This document shows, piece by piece, positions 1-8,357 of a stretch of 54,056 bases of DNA. Under the pieces are notes generated by a model that did no database searches, was not told the origin of the DNA, and was given only the letters and a program-made list of their open reading frames with translations. The position numbers and the translations under genes are program-made. The stretch covers positions 142,860-196,915 of the forward strand of contig NZ_JASNRD010000010.1 of the NCBI RefSeq assembly GCF_030412015.1. Reading direction: 5' to 3'. This stretch comes from Massilia sp. YIM B02763. GTDB taxonomy: Bacteria > Pseudomonadota > Gammaproteobacteria > Burkholderiales > Burkholderiaceae_D. The first letter of the stretch is position 1, and each line of letters starts with the position of its first letter.

Positions 1-59
1 CCGGTGCGTCAATGACGTCGCGGCGTGTCCAACGTACGGAATCCGGTTGCTCGGTATGC

Positions 60-82
60 GTTCCCGCCTCCGCGGGAACGAC
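60..82. repeat. Single REP-like palindrome
   Basis: Palindrome of an 8-base arm (gttcccgc), a 4-base loop and the complementary arm, followed by gacg. It matches one half of the paired palindromes near 12.1, 19.3, 20.7 and 41.2 kb. It lies upstream of the first gene; its partner, if any, is outside the window. The rest of bases 1-191 shows no gene. Confidence 0.6.
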
Positions 83-191
83 GGGATAGCGCCCGTTCGG
101 ACGTTTCCGTTGATCCCGCAGGTGTAACAGCCTGTAATTCCGCGCGCACGGGGGGCGAAAATCCGTAGACTAGCAGGTGAGGAGAACCGCC

Positions 192-635
192 ATGAAAACG
201 CTAACCATCATTCTTTCGCTCGCCGCCCTGAGCGGCTGTGCCACCACCTACCCGGGCCCGGCCAACTACGGTTCGCGCGCCTACGTCCCCGCCGCCCAGC
301 CGGATGCCGACGGCTGGCAGGTCGTCTCGGTCACCCCCGTTCCCGTCGGTACCGGGGCGAGTTCCGCCAACGGCGGCGTCGTGACCTCGATGCCCATCAC
401 CACCTACAGCCAGGCGCCCGCCGTCGCCTACGGCGCCGCGCCGGTGTACGTGGCGCCGCCCGTGTATGCCCCGGCCCCGATCTATGCCGATCCGTTCTGG
501 TACCCGCCGATCTCGATCGGCCTGGGCTTCAGCTGGAGCAACTGGGGCCACGGCCACCACTACGGCGGCCCGCGCGGCGGTTGGCACGGCGGCCACCGCG
601 GCGGTTGGCACGGCGGTCCGCGCGGCCATCGCTGA
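192..635 (+). CDS. Small outer-membrane-type lipoprotein with a Gly/His/Trp-rich tail
   Basis: A 147-residue protein starting at the ATG at 192, behind a purine-rich gaggaga sequence. The N-terminus is a lipoprotein signal peptide ending in the lipobox L-S-G-C (Cys16), so lipidation is expected. The middle is rich in Pro, Ala, Tyr and Val. The last 30 residues contain GGWHGG twice and many His and Arg residues, which might bind metal or a polyanion; this is inference. An upstream in-frame start at 177 would put charged residues before the signal and is less likely. A hairpin terminator follows directly. No specific function is recognised. Confidence 0.75.
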   Translation: MKTLTIILSLAALSGCATTYPGPANYGSRAYVPAAQPDADGWQVVSVTPVPVGTGASSANGGVVTSMPITTYSQAPAVAYGAAPVYVAPPVYAPAPIYADPFWYPPISIGLGFSWSNWGHGHHYGGPRGGWHGGHRGGWHGGPRGHR

Positions 636-659
636 CCGTCCGGTCGCATCGCGACAAGG

Positions 660-685
660 GCTGCGCCTCGGCGCGGCTTTTTTTT
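660..685 (+). terminator. Rho-independent terminator after the lipoprotein gene
   Basis: Seven-base stem (gctgcgc/gcgcggc, one G-U pair) with the loop ctcg, followed by eight T residues. It lies 24 bases after the lipoprotein stop codon. Confidence 0.85.
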
Positions 686-861
686 CGCCCCGGCGCACGC
701 CGGCACGCTCTTGCCGGCCGGATGCAGCTTGGCGGAGGCCGGGCATGCTGCGCCGCGCCACGACAAGGCGTTGCCGTCGCCGGGTCGCCATCCTACAATC
801 GATACGATCCGCTACTTCGCGGCCCGCCGGCGGCCACCGTACAAAAACAAGGGAGACAGCA

Positions 862-972
862 ATGGATGGCAGAATGAAGGCATTCGCGACGGCCGTGCTT
901 CGTGGCCGACCGGTCGTCATCACGCCAGCCCTCCCCGCCAGTCCCGGTATCGCGGGTAGCCATGCACGCTGA
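862..972 (+). CDS. Possible 36-residue leader peptide upstream of the EamA transporter
   Basis: A short reading frame starting MDGRMKAF with a good ribosome binding site (gggaga, 851-856). It ends at 972, overlapping the transporter start at 962 in another frame. The transporter itself has only a weak ribosome site, so translation of this frame could be coupled to it. Nothing in the peptide is recognised. It may simply be non-coding; apart from it, bases 686-961 show no gene. Confidence 0.25.
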   Translation: MDGRMKAFATAVLRGRPVVITPALPASPGIAGSHAR

Positions 973-1840
973 AGCCGCTCCGCGCGCGCTCCGCGCATCG
1001 CTCACCATCCTGCTGCTGACCTGCCTGACGATGGTCGCGTTCGCGGCCAATTCCCTGCTCACGCGCGCCGCGCTGCAGACGACGGGCATCGACGCGGCCT
1101 CGTTCACGGCGATCCGCGTGGCCGGCGGCGCAGCGACGCTGCTGATCGTCCTGCGCCTGCAGGGCGGCCGGCTGGAGCGCACGCGCACGGGCTGGCTGTC
1201 CGCGCTGCTGCTGTTCGCCTACGTGGCGGCGTTCACCTTCGCCTACCGCGGCATCGGCACGGGCGCCGGCGCGCTCGTGCTGTTCGCCTGCGCGCAACTG
1301 CTGATGATTTCGTATGGACTGTCGAAGGGCGAGCGCGCCAGCCCCTGGGGACTGCTGCTGGCGCTGGGCGGGCTGGCCGTGTTCCTGGCGCCGTCGGCCT
1401 CGGCGCCGCCGCTGCTGCCGGCCGCCATGATGGCGCTGGCCGGCTTCGCCTGGGGCGGCTTTTCCCTGCTGGGCAAGGCGAGCGGCTCGCCCATCGCCAA
1501 CACGGCGACGAGCTTCCTGTGGGCCGTGCCGCCGGCGGCCGTGCTGGTGCTCGTGACCGGCGCCGCGCACCCGGGCGGCCTGCATCCGGACCCGGCGGGC
1601 GCCGTCTATGCCCTGGTCTCGGGCAGCGTCACGTCAGGACTCGGCTATGCCGTCTGGTACTGGGTGCGCACGCGCATGACGGCGATCGGCGCCGGCGCCG
1701 TGCAGTTGTCGGTGCCGGTGATCAGCGCGCTGCTGGGCGTGCTGCTGCTGGGCGAGCACGTCACGGCCAGGAGCGCCCTGTCGGGACTGGCGACGCTGGG
1801 CGGCGTCGCCTGGGTCACGCTGACTGCAAGGAAGGCGTGA
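962..1840 (+). CDS. EamA/DMT-superfamily inner-membrane transporter
   Basis: A 292-residue, very hydrophobic protein with about ten predicted membrane helices in two repeated halves, the usual architecture and length of EamA-type drug/metabolite exporters. The second half contains the family-typical stretch with QLSVPVISALLGVLLLGE. The start at 962 is preferred over a GTG at 902 because the extra residues are polar. The substrate cannot be predicted. The 3' end overlaps the convergent glycerate kinase gene by 26 bases. Confidence 0.85.
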   Translation: MHAEAAPRALRASLTILLLTCLTMVAFAANSLLTRAALQTTGIDAASFTAIRVAGGAATLLIVLRLQGGRLERTRTGWLSALLLFAYVAAFTFAYRGIGTGAGALVLFACAQLLMISYGLSKGERASPWGLLLALGGLAVFLAPSASAPPLLPAAMMALAGFAWGGFSLLGKASGSPIANTATSFLWAVPPAAVLVLVTGAAHPGGLHPDPAGAVYALVSGSVTSGLGYAVWYWVRTRMTAIGAGAVQLSVPVISALLGVLLLGEHVTARSALSGLATLGGVAWVTLTARKA

Positions 1841-3023
1841 AGGCGGCGCTTGCCGCCGCCCGGCTGTTCGCTTCCGTTCCCATCGCCGCGCCCATCCGCG
1901 CCCCCAGCGCCAGCGCGGCAGCCGCGTTGCGCGCGGCATGGCGCACATTGACGTCGGCCGCGGCCAGCGCCTCGGCCAGCGTGCACGGACGCGCCACCGC
2001 CGCGAACACGGCGGCGATGCCGTGCGCATGGACGGCATCCGCATCCGGCGCCAGGGAGCCGCCGATGGCCAGCACCGGCTTGCCATGGCGCGCCGCCACG
2101 TTCGCCACGCCCATCGGCGTCTTGCCGCTCACCGTCTGGCCGTCGATGCGTCCTTCTCCCGTGACGACGAGGTCGGCGTCGCGCACGGCCGCGTCCAGCC
2201 CGACGGCTTCGGTGACGATCTCGATCCCGGGACGCAGGCGCCCACCCAGGAACACGACCATCGCCGCCGCGATGCCGCCGCCCGCTCCCGCACCCGGCAG
2301 GTCGGCGATGTCCTGGCCCAGGTCGCGCCGGACGATGGCGGCGTAGTGGCGCAGCGCGGCGTCGAGCCGGACGACCATCTCGGGCGTGGCGCCCTTCTGC
2401 GGCCCGAAGATGGCGGACGCCCCGCGCGGGCCGACCAGCGGATTGCTGACGTCGCAGGCGATGTGGAACTCGGCGTCGCGCACGCGCGGGTCCAGCTGCG
2501 ACACGTCGATGCGGGCCAGGCGCGCCAGTTCGGCGCCGCCGGGACCGAGTTCGCGGTCCGCGTCGTCCAGCAGGCGCACGCCGAGGGCCTGCAGCATGCC
2601 GGCGCCGCCGTCGTTGGTGGCGCTGCCGCCCACGCCCAGCACGAAACGGCGCGCGCCGGCGTCCAGCGCCAGGCGTATGAGTTCCCCGGTGCCGCGGCTG
2701 GTCGCCGTCAAGGGATTGCGCCGCTCGCGGGGCACCGCCTCGAGCCCGCTGGCGGCGGCCATCTCGATCACGGCCAGGCCGTCGCTCTGGCCGTAGAAGG
2801 CGGCGAGCGGTTCGCCCAGCGGCCCCGTCACCGTGTGCGCGACGCGGCGCCCACCGGTGGCGTCGATCATGGCCTGCACGGTGCCTTCGCCGCCGTCGGC
2901 GACGGGCACCTTGACGTAGTCCGCGTGCGGGAATACCTCGCGAAAGCCGGCCTCGATGGCGCCGGCCACCTGCAGCGCGGTCAGGCTCTCCTTGAACGAA
3001 TCCGGCGCGATCACGATCTTCAT
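1815..3023 (-). CDS. garK: Glycerate 2-kinase (GarK/GlxK family)
   Basis: A 402-residue protein opening with MKIVIAPDSFKESLTALQVA, the signature start of the glycerate kinase type 1 family. It also has the GGEGT segment and the GVGGSATNDGG glycine-rich motif. Enzymes of this family phosphorylate D-glycerate with ATP at the end of glucarate/galactarate or glyoxylate breakdown. It is slightly longer than the usual 380 or so residues because the C-terminus runs into the convergent transporter gene. It starts 10 bases after the MFS transporter stop, so the two form an operon next to a CdaR-type regulator, which supports a role in sugar-acid use. garK versus glxK cannot be settled. Confidence 0.9.
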   Translation of the reverse strand: MKIVIAPDSFKESLTALQVAGAIEAGFREVFPHADYVKVPVADGGEGTVQAMIDATGGRRVAHTVTGPLGEPLAAFYGQSDGLAVIEMAAASGLEAVPRERRNPLTATSRGTGELIRLALDAGARRFVLGVGGSATNDGGAGMLQALGVRLLDDADRELGPGGAELARLARIDVSQLDPRVRDAEFHIACDVSNPLVGPRGASAIFGPQKGATPEMVVRLDAALRHYAAIVRRDLGQDIADLPGAGAGGGIAAAMVVFLGGRLRPGIEIVTEAVGLDAAVRDADLVVTGEGRIDGQTVSGKTPMGVANVAARHGKPVLAIGGSLAPDADAVHAHGIAAVFAAVARPCTLAEALAAADVNVRHAARNAAAALALGARMGAAMGTEANSRAAASAAFTPSLQSA

Positions 3024-3033
3024 GGCTGTCTCC

Positions 3034-4371
3034 TCAGCGGTTGACCAGGCGTGCGGGGATGCGCAGCACCAGGAAGGCGCCCACCAGCATCACCGTCGAC
3101 AGGATGTACAAGGCGGTATCCGTGCTGCCCGTCGCGTCCTTGATCCAGCCGACCAGGAAGGGGCTGACGAAGCCCGCCACCTGGCCCAGCGAGTTGATCA
3201 GGGCCAGGCCGCCGGCGGCGGCGGCACTGCCCAGGAAGGCGGCCGGCAGCGGCCAGAACATCGACAAGGCCGACAGCGCGCCCATCGTCGCGAGCACGAG
3301 GCCGACCATCACGACGGCGATATTGCTGGAGAAGTTCGCGGCCAGCAGCAGGCCGCCCAGCGCCACGAACATGGGGCCGGACACGTGCCAGCGGCGCTCG
3401 CGGCGCGCATCCGCCGAGCGCCCGACGACGACCATGAACACGCCGGCGAAGAGGTAGGGAATGGCGGACAGCCAGCCCACGGTCGTGGCATTGGCCACGC
3501 CCAGGCCCTTGATGATCGACGGCAGCCAGAAGTTGATGGCGTACACGCCCATCTGGATGCTGAAATAGATCAGGCCCATCATCCACACGTGGCCGTTGCG
3601 CAGCACGGCGGAGAACGAGTGCACGGCGTGGGCACTGGCGCGGCGCGATGCCTCGTCGGCTTCCAGCTCGGCGAGCATCGCCGCCTTTTCCTCGGGCTTC
3701 AGCCAGGGCGCCTGGCGCAAGCCGTCGGACAGCATGAACAGCACGGCGATCCCGAGCAGCACGGTCGGCAGGCCCTGCAGCAGGAACAGCCACTGCCAGC
3801 CGGCCAGGCCGCCCTGGCCCGCCGAGAAATGGGCCAGCATCCAGCCGGACAGGGGGCCGCCGACGACGCCCGACACGGGGATCGCCGACATGAACAGCGC
3901 CATCACCTGGCCGCGCTTCTGCGACGGGAACCAGTTGGTGAGGTAGAACACGATGCCGGGGAAGAAGCCGGCCTCGGCGACGCCGGTCAGGAAGCGCAGC
4001 ACATAGAACGAGGCGGGACTGCTGACGGTCATCATCGCCGCCGACAGCGCGCCCCACAGCACCATCATGACGGCGATCCAGCGCCGCGCGCCCAGCTTGT
4101 GCAGGATCAGGTTGCTCGGCACGCCGCTCAGCACGTAGCCGATGAAGAAGATGCCCGCGCCCAGGCCGTACACGGTTTCGCTCAGCTTGAGCGCATCGAG
4201 CATTTCCAGCTTGGCGAAGCCCACGTTGACCCGGTCCAGGTAGTTGAACAGGTAGCAGACGAAGATGAAGGGGATCAGGCGCAAGGTGGCCTTGCGGTAG
4301 CCCCGTTCGAGGATGCCGGGGTCGGCCGCGGCGGCCTGGCGCGGCGCGCCCGCGCTCATGCTGTTGCTCAT
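3034..4371 (-). CDS. MFS transporter, anion:cation symporter family (sugar acid uptake)
   Basis: A 445-residue protein with about 12 membrane segments. The first cytoplasmic part carries the stretch IPFIFVCYLFNYLDRVNVGF, the hallmark of the ACS family that includes glucarate, galactonate and tartrate transporters. The start at 4371 is chosen because a ggaga site lies just upstream; a longer in-frame version to 4557 would run over the intergenic region. It is first in an operon with glycerate kinase and divergent from a CdaR homologue, so uptake of an aldarate, glycerate or related acid is likely. The exact substrate is not visible. Confidence 0.88.
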   Translation of the reverse strand: MSNSMSAGAPRQAAAADPGILERGYRKATLRLIPFIFVCYLFNYLDRVNVGFAKLEMLDALKLSETVYGLGAGIFFIGYVLSGVPSNLILHKLGARRWIAVMMVLWGALSAAMMTVSSPASFYVLRFLTGVAEAGFFPGIVFYLTNWFPSQKRGQVMALFMSAIPVSGVVGGPLSGWMLAHFSAGQGGLAGWQWLFLLQGLPTVLLGIAVLFMLSDGLRQAPWLKPEEKAAMLAELEADEASRRASAHAVHSFSAVLRNGHVWMMGLIYFSIQMGVYAINFWLPSIIKGLGVANATTVGWLSAIPYLFAGVFMVVVGRSADARRERRWHVSGPMFVALGGLLLAANFSSNIAVVMVGLVLATMGALSALSMFWPLPAAFLGSAAAAGGLALINSLGQVAGFVSPFLVGWIKDATGSTDTALYILSTVMLVGAFLVLRIPARLVNR

Positions 4372-4390
4372 AATATGAGTCTCCGATATA

Positions 4391-4407
4391 TCCGCCATCA
4401 CGGCGGA
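4391..4407. promoter_or_regulatory. Inverted repeat upstream of the MFS/garK operon
   Basis: Perfect 6-base inverted repeat (tccgcc-N5-ggcgga) beginning 20 bases before the MFS start codon, in the intergenic region shared with cdaR. It is a candidate operator for CdaR, but this rests only on position and symmetry. Confidence 0.3.
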
Positions 4408-4548
4408 CGATACCGGCATTATCCTCCGCCCGCGCTCCCAAAGCCTCGGAGCACGGCACGATTGTTGCAGGATACTCAAGCAGCGCTCTCGGGCAAATGC
4501 ACAAAGCGCTGGCGGGTTTGCGGCGATGCCGTCCTGGCGGCTCGGCAC

Positions 4549-4577
4549 TTGGCACAAGTGACGCGATCCGTTACAGT
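4549..4577 (+). promoter_or_regulatory. Predicted sigma-70 promoter for the CdaR-type regulator
   Basis: TTGGCA (5 of 6 to consensus) and TACAGT (4 of 6) separated by exactly 17 bases. The -10 element lies 31 bases before the regulator start codon at 4609. Confidence 0.5.
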
Positions 4578-4608
4578 GACCGGATCATTCTCCTCGCCGC
4601 CTTACCGC

Positions 4609-5769
4609 ATGATCGACATCAGCCCGCACCTCGCCCACGACATCGTCACCCGCACGATGCGCATCATCCCGTTCAACGTCAACGTGATGGACGCGCATGG
4701 CGTCATCCTGGCCAGCGGCGACGAAAGCCGCGTCGGCGCGCTGCACGACGGCGCCCTGCTGGCGCTGGGCCGCCAGGCCACGGTGGAAGTGGACAGCGCC
4801 GCCGCCGCGCGCATGCACGGCGCCAAGCCGGGGATCAATCTGCCGCTGGTCGTCGGCGGCCAGCTGTGCGGGGCCGTCGGCCTGTCGGGCGAACCGGATG
4901 CCGTGCGCCAGTTCGGCGAGCTGGTGCGCCTGACCGCCGAGATGATCCTGGAACAGGCCAGCCTGGCCGGCGAGCTGCAGCGCGACAGCCGCCACCGCGA
5001 AGCCTTCGTGCTGAACCTGATCCGCGACGAACCGGGCGAGCGCCCCGACCTGCAGGCCTGGGGCCGGCGCCTGGGCCTGGACTTCGGCCGCGTGCAGGTC
5101 GTCTTCCTCGTCGAGCTGGACGACAGCGACGGCGACGACGCGCTGGCCAAGCTGCAAAGCCTGCAACTGGCGCTGCTGGGACGCGAGCCGGCCCTGCTGA
5201 GCGCCGCCACGGGCCCGGACGAACTGGTGCTGCTGGACGTGCTGGATGCCGAGCCGGCCGTCATCGAGCAACAGGCGCGCCGCCGCCACCAGGCACTGGG
5301 CGCCCTGCTGCAGGAACTGTGCAGCACCCCGTTCCGGCTGACGATGGGGCTGGCGCTGTCCGGCATCGACGCGGCCGCCATCTCCTGCCAGAGCGCCCGC
5401 AGCGCCGCCCGCATCGGGCGCCGCCGCGACATCCAGCTGGGCGCGACCGACCGCCACCACACCAGCTATTACGACCTGGCGCTGCCCGTGCTGCTGTCCG
5501 GCCTGGCCGCCGGCTGGCAGGCCGAGCGCCTGCGCGAGCCGCTGGCGCGCCTGTCCCGCGAGCGCAGCGGCAGCCAGCTGCGCCGCACGCTGGACGCCTG
5601 GTTCGCCAACGGCGAAAGCGCCACGGCGACGGCGGCCGCCCTGCACATCCACCGCAATACGCTCGACTACCGGCTGCGCCGCATCGAGGAATTGACGGGG
5701 CTGGACCTGGGCAGGAGCGAGGACCGGCTGCTGTTGTACGTGTCGGCGCTGCTGGGCGAGTCGTCCTGA
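4609..5769 (+). CDS. cdaR: CdaR-type sugar diacid regulator
   Basis: A 386-residue protein, the normal CdaR length. The N-terminal sugar-diacid recognition domain begins ISPHLAHDIVTRTM and includes the NVNVMDAHGVILASGD segment. A central degenerate cyclase-like region follows. The C-terminus is a PucR/CdaR-type helix-turn-helix with ALHIHRNTLDYRLRRIEELTG. In enteric bacteria CdaR activates glucarate, galactarate and glycerate genes. Here it is divergent from an MFS transporter and a glycerate kinase, its expected targets. The start at 4609 fits the family N-terminus; a much longer open frame upstream is antisense to the transporter and is not coding. Confidence 0.9.
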   Translation: MIDISPHLAHDIVTRTMRIIPFNVNVMDAHGVILASGDESRVGALHDGALLALGRQATVEVDSAAAARMHGAKPGINLPLVVGGQLCGAVGLSGEPDAVRQFGELVRLTAEMILEQASLAGELQRDSRHREAFVLNLIRDEPGERPDLQAWGRRLGLDFGRVQVVFLVELDDSDGDDALAKLQSLQLALLGREPALLSAATGPDELVLLDVLDAEPAVIEQQARRRHQALGALLQELCSTPFRLTMGLALSGIDAAAISCQSARSAARIGRRRDIQLGATDRHHTSYYDLALPVLLSGLAAGWQAERLREPLARLSRERSGSQLRRTLDAWFANGESATATAAALHIHRNTLDYRLRRIEELTGLDLGRSEDRLLLYVSALLGESS

Positions 5770-5803
5770 GCCGCCGATACGGTGAGCCGCGCGGGTGCCC
5801 GAC

Positions 5804-6373
5804 TCACGGCACATCGGTGTGAAGATTGCCGGCCTCCACCGGACACGCGCGCTGGAAGTACCGTTCGGTCTGCGTCCAGTGCCAAGGGCGTATATTCCCG
5901 TGTCCCGCGAAATACCATGTCTGGCCACGCCGTTCAAACACGTAGGAATCCGTGTAGCGCGCATGCGTCGTGATGTCGGCCCACTCGATCAGGAAGCTCA
6001 ACTGGTTGTCGGCGTCGCTTGTCCAGCAATACAAGGTCATCGCCACGTACCTGCCGGAGCCGCCGGTACTGACAAGCGGCGGCAAGCGCATCGCAGCGCG
6101 CGCATCGGGAAGCACGTGCGGCATCGGGGCACCCGGATGTACCACGGTCGAGGCGAAGACTTCCAGCAGGTAGCGGACGATGGAAGTGCTCGCGTCCGTC
6201 ACCAGGCCCAATACCGGCCGTTCGCGTTCGCGTACATAGATCGATTGCTTCAGGTCGACGAAAGGGGGCGCCGGTCGATAAATCCCCTGCTCGATGACGG
6301 GGACGGTTACGGCTTCGGCTGTGGTGCAGCGAAACAGGACGGCAAGAAACAAGGCTGCGGCGGATAGTCTCAT
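5804..6373 (-). CDS. Secreted protein of unknown function
   Basis: A 189-residue protein beginning MRLSAAALFLAVLFRCTTAEA, a clear signal peptide with probable cleavage after AEA, so it is exported. The mature part has three aromatic-rich patches, including ARYTDSYVFERRGQTWYFAG and WHWTQTERYF, and two Cys residues (TLYCWTS, QRACPV) that could pair. I do not recognise the family. It is convergent with cdaR and divergent from the TonB/Sel1 gene. A longer in-frame start at 6463 would hide the signal peptide and is rejected. Confidence 0.6.
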   Translation of the reverse strand: MRLSAAALFLAVLFRCTTAEAVTVPVIEQGIYRPAPPFVDLKQSIYVRERERPVLGLVTDASTSIVRYLLEVFASTVVHPGAPMPHVLPDARAAMRLPPLVSTGGSGRYVAMTLYCWTSDADNQLSFLIEWADITTHARYTDSYVFERRGQTWYFAGHGNIRPWHWTQTERYFQRACPVEAGNLHTDVP

Positions 6374-6576
6374 GTCAAGGCCGATACAGGATGACGACGG
6401 CCCATTCTGGCCAACCATGTTCCGGACGTCGACGATCCATGCGATCGTACGGCATCGCGGCACCGGTGGTATCGGCGCGCGCTACTCCGCATGCCACCGG
6501 CAATATGGAAGCCTGCGGTCGTACCAGTGACAATCCGCGCATTTGTGGCCCGGTATTGCAGCGTACATTAGCCGGT

Positions 6577-7890
6577 ATGAAAACCGCCTTCGCCCTGCTG
6601 GCCGCCGTGGCCACCCTCCTCCCCGCCCATGCCGGCGCCGCCCGCCTCCAGGATCCGCAGGACGTCATGGTGATCGACCTGAATGCCTGCTACCGCCCCG
6701 CCTACCCGGCAGCCGCCCTCGCATCCGGTGCGGGCGGCAAGACGACGGTCGAGGTCAGGATCGGCGCCGACGGCCGCGTCGCCGAGGCGCGCATCGCCGC
6801 GTCCAGCGGCAGGACGGATCTCGACGAGGCCGCACTGGCGGGGATCCGGGCATGCCCCTTCCCCGCGGTGCTCGCCAACGGCCAGGTGCCGACGGGCTGG
6901 CTCAAGACGCAGTATGTCTGGATCCCGGGCGCGACGAAGAAAAAGGAAATTCCCGACCAGGCGCTCTACGCCGGCACGTCGGAGCGCGCCATGGCCGGGG
7001 ATGCCGCGGCGCAGAACCAGCTGGGCGCCTGGCTCGAGCGCGGCACCTATGGCACCACGGATCTCGCGCAGGCGGCCGGCTGGTACCGGCAGGCGGCGGA
7101 GAGCGGCAATGCCGTCGCCCAGAACAACCTCGGCGTGCTGTACAGCCGCGGCGCGGGCGTGCCGCGCGACTTGACACAGGCTGCCGAGTGGTACACGAAG
7201 GCGGCCGAGCAAGGACATGGCTGGGCGCAGGCGAATCTCGCCGGCCTGTACGAGACGGGGATGGCGGGGCAAGAGGACCGGAAACCGGACCACGAGAAGG
7301 CACTGTACTGGATGCGAAAATCCGCCGAAGGCGGCCTTCCCTTCGCCCAGCTCGGGCTCGGCTTCCTGCTGATGCAGCGCGCCACCTCCGACGCGGAGCG
7401 CAGTGCGGCCGCGGCATGGCTCGCACGCGCCGCGGACCAGCACCTGGCGGTTGCGGAATATTACCTGGGCCGCAGCTTCGAGCTCGGTCTCGGCAACGTC
7501 CAGGACGACGCGCGGGCTGCGGCACTGTACCGCAAGGCCGCCGACAGGACCGACGGCCGCGCCGACACGGCGCTCGGCATGCTGGTCGAGGCCGGACGCG
7601 CGGGCCCCGCCGACCAGGAGCAAGCGGCCGCCTTGTACCGCAAAGCCATGCAGGCGCGCTATCCGGCCGCGTTCTACCGCTACGGCCTGCTGCTGGAGCA
7701 GCGCGGCGACGACAAGCTGGCGACGGCGGTGTACTTCCAGGGTGCGCAGCTCGGGGACTGCAACGCCGCCCTGAAATACGTGCAGGCGCGCAGGACGGAC
7801 GGCGGACCGGACGAGATCCCCGTGGGCATCTTCCGCGACCAGGCCGCGCGGGCTTGCACATCGCCTCCCGCTCCGCCGCCCGTGCTGTAA
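6577..7890 (+). CDS. TonB-C-terminal-like domain fused to Sel1 repeats, exported
   Basis: A 437-residue protein with a signal peptide (residues 1-22, ending HAGA). Residues 30-120 resemble the TonB C-terminal domain: an AYPAAAL segment, then GGKTTVEVRIGADGRVAEA and the following SSGRTDLDEAAL. From residue 135 onward about seven Sel1-type repeats follow, with recurring patterns such as AAGWYRQAAESGNAVAQNNL. There is no Pro-rich spacer or clear N-terminal anchor as in true TonB, so a periplasmic scaffold is more likely than an energy transducer. Upstream in-frame starts are rejected because they precede the signal peptide. Confidence 0.8.
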   Translation: MKTAFALLAAVATLLPAHAGAARLQDPQDVMVIDLNACYRPAYPAAALASGAGGKTTVEVRIGADGRVAEARIAASSGRTDLDEAALAGIRACPFPAVLANGQVPTGWLKTQYVWIPGATKKKEIPDQALYAGTSERAMAGDAAAQNQLGAWLERGTYGTTDLAQAAGWYRQAAESGNAVAQNNLGVLYSRGAGVPRDLTQAAEWYTKAAEQGHGWAQANLAGLYETGMAGQEDRKPDHEKALYWMRKSAEGGLPFAQLGLGFLLMQRATSDAERSAAAAWLARAADQHLAVAEYYLGRSFELGLGNVQDDARAAALYRKAADRTDGRADTALGMLVEAGRAGPADQEQAAALYRKAMQARYPAAFYRYGLLLEQRGDDKLATAVYFQGAQLGDCNAALKYVQARRTDGGPDEIPVGIFRDQAARACTSPPAPPPVL

Positions 7891-7917
7891 GGCTGGCGGC
7901 ATGCCCTCCGGCCTCGC

Positions 7918-8328
7918 CTACTGGGCGCCGAACAATCCCCCGGCATCCAGGATCGCCCACGCGATCTCCGGCCGCTGGTCCAGCACCCGGCGCACCGCCG
8001 CCGGCACCGACTGGCGCACCTTGCGGCACAGGCCAGGACGGTCTTCCAGGCGGATCACGATGCCGCGCAGCGTGCGCACCTCGTTCGGACCGGGTTCGAT
8101 GGTGAGCACGGTGCCCAGGTTGCGGCGGATCGCCTTCTGCACGCGCTGCAGCTCCTCGTAGCTTTCCACGCGCTCGATGCGCGCGACGAGGCGCGCCTCT
8201 TCGGCGCGGGTCAGCTGCAGCGGACGCAGGTCGGCCGCCGGATCGTCCAGCAGCTGGTCGCGCTCGCAGACGCAGGCGCCGGGCGGGCATTCGGCGCGCA
8301 TGATGGGAATCGATGCTCTTTGCAACAT
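7918..8328 (-). CDS. Conserved-looking hypothetical protein with an N-terminal Cys cluster
   Basis: A 136-residue soluble protein. The N-terminus contains three Cys within ECPPGACVCERDQLL, which could bind metal. The remainder is charged and helical. It ends 3' to the Mut7-C gene on the same strand and its longest possible start (8361) overlaps that gene's stop, so the two are probably co-transcribed. No start has a strong ribosome site; 8301 and 8361 are alternatives. I do not recognise the family. Confidence 0.55.
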   Translation of the reverse strand: MLQRASIPIMRAECPPGACVCERDQLLDDPAADLRPLQLTRAEEARLVARIERVESYEELQRVQKAIRRNLGTVLTIEPGPNEVRTLRGIVIRLEDRPGLCRKVRQSVPAAVRRVLDQRPEIAWAILDAGGLFGAQ

Positions 8329-8357
8329 GGAATCAGTGGTCGGGGACACGCTGTCTA

